In this document: positions 57,686-64,000 of the stretch, piece after piece
How positions within the stretch are numbered: position 1 is the first letter of the stretch
Layout of the letters: each line of letters begins with the position of its first letter
From: Adineta steineri
Taxonomy: Eukaryota > Rotifera > Eurotatoria > Adinetida > Adinetidae
Assembly: GCA_905250115.1 (NCBI GenBank)
Contig: CAJNOI010000025.1
Location: 174,755-238,754, forward strand
Direction of reading: 5' to 3'
DNA length: 64,000 nt
Notes under the pieces: model-generated
What the model was told of the DNA's origin: nothing
What the model saw: the letters and a program-made list of their open reading frames with translations, nothing else
The model's database searches: none
Program-made: the position numbers and the translations under genes

Positions 57686-60600
57686 ATGGGCAAAAAAGCA
57701 AAAACCGGAAAACTTCGTAAAGATAAATTTTACCATTTAGCTAAAGAATCAGGTATGATATTATTTTATACTATATCAAAAAAATTATATTTTTCTTATC
57801 ATAATTAGGTTTTCGATCTCGTGCTGCATTCAAATTATTACAATTAAATCGTGAACATCGTTTTCTCGAAAATGCTCGTGTTCTTATTGATCTCTGTGCA
57901 GCACCCGGTGGTTGGTTACAAGTTGCTGAGAAACATATGCCAATATCTAGTTTAATTATTGGTAAAAAATCATATTTAATTATTTATGTTTAACTTCTTC
58001 TTCTTTTGTTTTTAGGTGTTGATTTAGCGCCAATAAAACCAATACCACATACAATTACTTATCAAGAAGATATTACATCTGAAAAATGTCGACAAGTAAA
58101 TATATATATATTGTTTTTTTCTTTTATAATAATTAATTTAAATTATTTTTAGCTTTTAAAAAAAGATTTAGGAACATTTAAAGCTGATGTTATTCTTCAT
58201 GATGGTGCTCCTAATGTGGGAAAAAGTTGGATACATGATGCATATCAACAGAGTATGAATTTCTTTTATTTTAATTTGAAATAGAAAACAATAATTATGA
58301 ATTTATTCTTAGATGTTTTAACATTAAGTGCACTTAAATTAGCAACAGAATTTTTACGTAAAGGTGGAACATTTGTTACCAAAATGTTTCGTTCTAAAGA
58401 TTATTATTCATTATTATGGGTTTTTCAACAAATGTTTAAACGTGTTGATTCAACAAAACCTCAGGTTGAGATTTTTATTTATTTATTTATTCATATTATA
58501 TATAGATATTTATTAGGCATCACGTAATGAATCTGCTGAAATTTTCGTTATATGTAGTGGATATTTAGCACCAGATAAAATCGATCCAAAATTTCTTGAT
58601 TATAAACATGTTTTTACTGATGTTGAAAATGATGCAGTTGACGCACAAAATAAAGCAAAATTACGATTAAAACATCCAGAAAAATTTGTTCGGTTTGTTT
58701 TATTTAAATAATTTTTTTAATAAAAAAAAGAATTTTATTATTTCAGAAGTCGAGAAGGTTATCCTGAAGGAGATTATACATTATATCATAAATTAAATGC
58801 AACAAAATTTATTGAAGGTGACAATTTTCTTGATCTATTAGCTACTGCTAATGAAGTAAGCGAAAGGTTTTCTCGATTGAATAAAACTAAATTATTTTGT
58901 TAGATTGTTATCGATGATGACCGAATACGTCAACATCCTAAAACAACATCTGAATTAGAAGCATGTATTAAAGATATTAAAGTTCTTGGTCGACGAGAAA
59001 TAACGTAAGTTAAAATAGAATTCTAGGAAGAAAAAATAAAACTTGTATTTTTTATTTAGTTTAATTCTTGCTTGGCGTCGACATTTAGCTGCATCAATTT
59101 TTAAAAATACTCTTCCTCGTATTGACCCATCAACTGAAGAAAATAAAACTGAAGAAAAAACGGAAGAAAAAGTTGAAAAAGATGAGGATGATGAAGATGA
59201 TGCTGATATTGAAGAACAATTACTTAAACTTACTGAACAACAACGAAAAGAAGCAAAAAGGTTTTTCTAGATTTCTTTTTTCAATCAAATAGACATTTTT
59301 TTCTTCTCTTCAATAGAAAACGTAAACATGTTATGAAAGAAAAACGAAAAATACGTGATCGTCTTGCACTTAAAATGATTTTACCCGGTGATATTCATGA
59401 TCATGAAACAGCAGAAGGTGGAAAAAATGATCAAGGTTTATTTGATTTAGAAAAAATCAAAACAAAAAAAGTTTGTTTTAATATATTAATTTCAATTATA
59501 ATTTTTTTCTGTTTTGTTTTAGCAATTACTTGAAATTTCATCCGCTTTACCTGATATTAATTTGAATATTGATCATACAGTCAATGAAGATGATGATGTA
59601 TATTTAGGTCAAGACAAAAATCGAATACCTCGAGTATCTTATGATAAAGATAAAGGTGATTTGTCATCAATTGATATTTATAAACAATATCTTGATGATG
59701 AGGATGATGAAGATGAAGATGATGATGATGCTATGCCATATGATTCTGAACGACGTCAAGTTAAACTCGATAGGTTTGTTAGATTATATATTGGAAATTT
59801 TCTTAGAATAATGTACAATTCGATTTTTTTAGGTATGACGATGATGGTGAGGATGAATCAGACAATGACGATAATGATAATAATCAATGGGAAGATGACG
59901 AAGAAGAAAATCCACTTGATATGGACATTATCGATGCATCAACAAAATCAGCGAAAGCAAAAACAGTTGCTGATGTTTGGTTTGAACAAGATATATTTAA
60001 ACAAACTACACAAGATGATAATGATGATGAAGAGTTTGAACTTGAAAGAAAATTAAATTCACTTAAATCAGATGGAATACCAATTCTTGGTAAGGAATTT
60101 AAAATTTTTATTTCGTTTTTCAGATCGACAATGAAAGATAGTCTCACCATGTTTGACTGAGATATGTTCGATTGTCTTTAGACACAATGGATACTTTTTC
60201 ATTGTGAAATAGCATTTATTTATAAAAAAAATATTGAAATTTGTTATTATTTTAGGAAAAGCATCGAAAAGTATCCTCAAAAACGGAAAAGGTAAAATAT
60301 TTTTTTTTATTTTACTGTATAATCAAATCTAGTTGTAAATATATTTAGGTGTTTTTAATGATATTGATGTTGACGATGATGATGAGTCCAGTGAATCTGA
60401 AGATGATACCAGACGTAAAAAAAAGAAACGTGCATTAAATGATGATGAATTTGAAGAAGTTCCTGTTGATCAACGTATGTTTAAGATCATGTTTATTTTA
60501 TTTCTATGTTTTATTTTGTCTAGCAATGAAACGTGTCCATCTTGATGCAGATGATTTAGCATTAGGTCATATGATGTCTCAATCAAAAAAAAATCGAGAA

Positions 60601-61361
60601 CAATTAATTGATCGTTCTTATAATCGGTAGAAAAAAATTGTTCAATTGAAAGAAAGTTTTTAAAATAAAAAGTTTTATTTTAGTTTTATGGGTTATGGTG
60701 ATTCGGAAGGTTTACCAAAATGGTTTATTGAAGAAGAAAAACAACATTGTCGTGCAAGTTTACCAGTTACAAAAGAACTTGTTGAAAGATATAAAGCTAA
60801 AATGAGAGAAATCGATCAACGACCATCGAAAAAAGTAACTGAAGCTAAACAAAGAAAGAAACGACGTGTAAGTTTAATTATTAATTTAATTTATTATTGA
60901 ATATAATTTATTTTTAAAAAGGAAATACGTAAACTTGAAAAAGTTAAAAAGAAAGCTGAACCATTACTTGAAAATGCTGATCTCGATAATAAAGAACGAA
61001 ATAAACAAATTAAAGAGTTAGTTCATTTTTCATTCAAATATTTCTATATAAATGAAATTATGTTTTATTTAGTCTCTATCGAAAATATGGTGTTATTGGA
61101 CAGAAACAAGTCAATGTTAAATATGTTGTTGCTAAAAAATCTCAGCGAGGTGGTTCTCGACCAGCAGGTGCTAAAGGACCTTATAAAGTTGTTGACAAAC
61201 GTTTGAAGAAAGATAAACGTGCAACGAAAAAACAAAATAAACTTAATAAAACAAGACAGTCAACGGGGAAAGGTCGTAAGCAACAAAAACCATCCAAGAA
61301 TAATAAAGGAAATAAACAACAAAAATCATCAATGAATAATAAAGGAAAACAACGGACATAG
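57686..61361 (+). CDS. FTSJ3: Pre-rRNA 2'-O-methyltransferase SPB1/FTSJ3
   Basis: Eighteen short-intron exons, from 57686-57752 to the last exon ending at 61361, give about 877 aa (human about 847). The N-terminal RrmJ-type methyltransferase domain has FRSRAAFKL, the SAM site DLCAAPGGW (50-58), [17 protein letters not shown] and [15 protein letters not shown]. The catalytic K-D-K-E set is Lys31, Asp117, Lys157 and Glu192. It is followed by acidic stretches ([12 protein letters not shown] and similar), a segment rich in [15 protein letters not shown], and the SPB1 C-terminal domain ([36 protein letters not shown]) ending in a Lys/Gln-rich tail. The enzyme methylates pre-60S rRNA in the nucleolus. 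Exon joins were checked by frame and by family text. Confidence 0.94.
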
Positions 61362-61919
61362 AATGTTATATCCGTTAAATATTGTTTTTTGTGTTGATTG
61401 TTTATTAAAAGAAATAAAAAAAATTAAAGTAAAATCATTGTGATTTTAGAAACAAAATAATCTATGCTAAATAGTTTTAAATATTGACCTCTACTATCGC
61501 TTCAACTAAAAAAAACATGTATAATCAAACAAATATTTACTGATATTACAAATACAATATATGTTCGTACGGAATCACTTCAAGTCTTTTGTTTGATGAG
61601 AAACATTATATACAAATATCATTGGAATATCTTACAGAATCAAATCGATTTGAGATTATTCAAGAAGAATCATGTTAAATTTGACCTTTTACTTATTAAA
61701 GTGCATCTAATATTTATGGGTGCTTACTTATATACGTAGATATTTGAAATTAAAGAAGTTGAAAAAAAAGAAACCTTGAAAATACATAGCTTATTATTCA
61801 AATATTTTAATCATAAAATAAAAATGTTTAATTATCGTTCTTATCTATTTCTAAGTATTTTATTTCTTTAACAAATACTTTTTACATTTTTCTTTAGCTT
61901 CCATATTCACTATAAATAA

Positions 61920-62290
61920 TATCCTGTTTCAAAAGATGTAACTGATTTAGAAGATCCACCGCGAGATCTTGTTGAATTTTATTATTCAATGTCTACTCAT
62001 ATTCATTTTCAGCTATTGTATCTAATTTAATTCTGTGTGCATTCATACTTGTATAGGCTTCAATTGTACCCTGGGTATTTATTTAATTTCGGATATTACT
62101 GAACAAACATTTATAATTGATGTACAAAGTTTATCAACAGATGATTTTGTTTCAGCTAGTGTGTTGATATCCATGGGAACAGTTTTAGAAAAAGTTAATG
62201 TTATACAATTGATATTAATGGCATTTATTGAAGTTTCTATACAAGTTGTTAATGAATGGATTGATTCAAATGAGGGCGTAGATCTATTCT
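61920..62290 (+). pseudogene. Rh-type ammonium transporter remnant
   Basis: The frame at about 62045-62290 reads IGFNCTLG, then IDVQSLSTDDFVSASVLISM, then GTVLEKVNVIQLILMAFIEV and VNEWI. These line up in order with the Rh glycoprotein segment holding the IxVxSLIxADFxxASVLISFGAVLGK and SPxQLLxMxxxE motifs and VNE. Upstream, about 61950-62010, FYYSMSTHIH recalls the YYPMFQDVHV segment. Stops and the loss of the intervening membrane helices, and the absence of the later channel part, point to a decayed copy. The family call rests on about 60 residues. Confidence 0.5.
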
Positions 62291-62907
62291 TTATTTATAT
62301 TCAGATCCATCCACCCACTCCCTGGTTGGTGTGCATATTATTTTTCAGATGAAACTTAAACGCAGAAAGAAGAATACACTATTCTTCGAAACAACTTTCT
62401 GTTTGCCTATTACTCTCACGTAAGTAACAGAAGATAATTAATACTATCTCTAACATCAAAGGTGTTGTTATGTTCTTATCTTAATACAATAAATTTTACA
62501 TATGACCATAATAGTGCAAGGCTGTGCTTCACACTTCAGTTTTCTTAGATTCTCATCCTTCTTATCTCAATATTATTTTTTTCATTTCATCTACATCATA
62601 ATCTAAGGTCCACGTTTTTTACAAGGGGAAATCAACAGACTCTGGATTTGTTGCGTATGTTTTGAAGGCTCTTGGAATGATGGAGCTCGGTCGAAAATGT
62701 ACGAATATGATTCGTAGTATCGAAAGACGATCCAGAACTTGCTTGGAAGTGTGTATGTGTTAAAGACAGTAGGCAGACCTACAACCACACTCATAGCTAC
62801 CCATATCCACAACCACGCACACCCAAACTCACCCTCGAGAAATGTAGAATCCACTTGTTCTTGTTTCAGTCTCGGTGAATAATTGTAATGCCAAAACTAA
62901 ACATTGA

Positions 62908-63033
62908 ATGCAACCATTCAAGTCTAATGAGGATTTCGATCGTGGTCAGACTGCTTCAGTATTAGATAAAGCTTATGCCTATACGTCTTACCTTCTTCTT
63001 TCGGAATTATATCCTCACTTTATGGTTGATTAG
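62908..63033 (+). other. Possible small ORF or last exon (41 aa)
   Basis: A coding-like composition (FKSNEDFDRGQTAS, AYAYTSYLLLSELYPHF) from an ATG to a TAG. No family or adjoining exon was recognised. It might be a remnant related to the upstream transporter relic or a chance frame. Confidence 0.2.
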
Positions 63034-63693
63034 TTGAAGTCTCTAAAACATATTCTTGCAATTGTTTCAGTTATGTCTGAAAGTGAGCACCTCAACATAT
63101 TTCCAGTTTTGTGCAATATGAAGTTATATGTTCATAGCGGTATACATAAATCTATTTCTAAAGCAAAATAAACTTACGAATAATTTTATTTGCGCGTGGA
63201 GGTATATAATTCTTTTGTTAAAAATGAAAGCATGAAACAAATATTTGTAGAATCATGATTTTCAAGGATAATTCATTAAAATAAAATTTCGGTGCTTCAC
63301 CAAACAGTTCTTCTCATTATCAAGAAACGAAATAAACATTAAATGACAAAAAAAAACTACTTAACACGGACATGTTATGTTGTTGTTAGGTTAATTCAGA
63401 AAATGTTATACTTAATATTATTGCCCATGCGTTATTGTAAATCCCGTCTTTATATTCGTTCAAATGCCAATATAAAATAAAAGATACTTATTATTTATGT
63501 ACATAATACAAAAGTCCAAAGACATTTTTTTTACGGTTATTTTGTTTAACAGAAGTGAAGGTGACAGCGAGGTTTGATTAGATAAAGAAACAGATATGAA
63601 AAATGTTGTTTATTCCCAGCTGAATTGAAACATTTCTATTTTAATTATTGATATAGATACCTCACTGTTTCTATTACATCTTGGAAGATTATC

Positions 63694-64000
63694 ATGGGTT
63701 TTACACTGTATCAGATGTTTCTTGTTGGTCTTATGTTAATAACTGGCAGTATAAGTACTTTATTTATAAAATGGGCCGATATGTAAATCATTGATCTATT
63801 TTATTGTTAAATTCAAATCAATTCATATCGTTTCTAGACAACAAGCACATTTTTGTAATGAAACTGGCGAAATGGGATTCTTTGAGCATCCATTCTTTCA
63901 AGTAAATAATTTTTATATTATTTAATAGATAATAACAAAAAAGATTTTTATGTAGGCTGTTACAATGTTTTTGGGCGAAATTTTATGTTTATTAGCATTT
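63694..64000 (+). CDS. SLC35F6: SLC35F6-like transporter, 5' part (runs off the end)
   Basis: The first three exons are visible: 63694-63782, 63838-63901, and 63956 to beyond 64000. The N-terminal text YQMFLVGLMLITGSISTLFIKWAD is the first membrane helix and matches the animal SLC35F6 start (YQLFLAGLMLVTGSINTL..KWAD). It is followed by a Cys/His loop, HPFFQ, and the second helix AVTMFLGEILCLLAF. SLC35F6 is a drug/metabolite-transporter-superfamily membrane protein found in lysosomes and mitochondria. About 15% of the expected length is inside the window. Confidence 0.85.

Larger units (their letters stand above)
61362..63693. other. Intergenic with a transporter relic
   Basis: About 2.3 kb between FTSJ3 and SLC35F6. 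It includes the Rh-like relic and a 41-aa coding-like frame (both listed). The part around 62600-62880 is less AT-rich than its neighbours and of unknown nature. Confidence 0.5.

Noticed and set aside
59884-60150. Ser-rich minus-strand frame inside FTSJ3
   Set aside because: It is the antisense of the acidic Asp/Glu stretch of FTSJ3.
1-64000. tRNA genes, rRNA, transposons and CRISPR arrays
   Set aside because: No cloverleaf with a GTTCRA box context, no transposase or reverse transcriptase text, no terminal repeats and no regular spaced repeats were seen by eye.

Overview
The window is nuclear DNA from a small invertebrate with a compact, strongly AT-rich genome. A bdelloid rotifer (Rotaria/Adineta type) is my best guess, but that is inference. 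Almost every gene has animal relatives and is cut by tiny introns, mostly 45-70 bp with GT..AG ends. The exons were joined by hand, by reading frame and by matching family motifs. No mobile element, CRISPR array, rRNA or tRNA gene was seen.

Left part (1-19.9 kb): ARL6IP1 (ER membrane shaping), two orphan proteins, a 65-aa gene behind a TATA box, an aldo-keto reductase, a hemerythrin-like HHE protein, a Sox HMG-box gene and a divergent homeobox gene close together on the minus strand, another orphan, and a head-to-head pair of related GTPases. One of the GTPases carries an extra N-terminal domain and a three-copy Thr-rich repeat.

Middle part (22.6-31.1 kb): a neuronal-calcium-sensor-like EF-hand protein, then KCMF1, the bifunctional peptide-amidating enzyme PAM, and EMG1. 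The last three are tandem with only 184 and 199 bp between coding regions. From 33.5 to 46.6 kb there is a rhodopsin-type GPCR, an orphan Ser-rich protein, a glutaredoxin-fold protein without active-site cysteines, two tiny genes, LRRC71 and an intronless zinc-type macrodomain gene.

Right part (48.9-64 kb): coronin-2, COG6, CNEP1R1, EDF1/MBF1 and SPB1/FTSJ3, then an Rh ammonium-transporter relic and the first exons of SLC35F6, which runs off the window end.

Two patterns run through the window. Many start codons lie 1-27 nt behind a pyrimidine-rich ...AG, and several same-strand neighbours are under 200 bp apart. Together these suggest spliced-leader trans-splicing and small operons. Two genes have coding first exons consisting only of ATG. 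The main candidates for novelty are the divergent GTPase pair, the Zn-macrodomain gene (possible horizontal acquisition) and the cysteine-less glutaredoxin.
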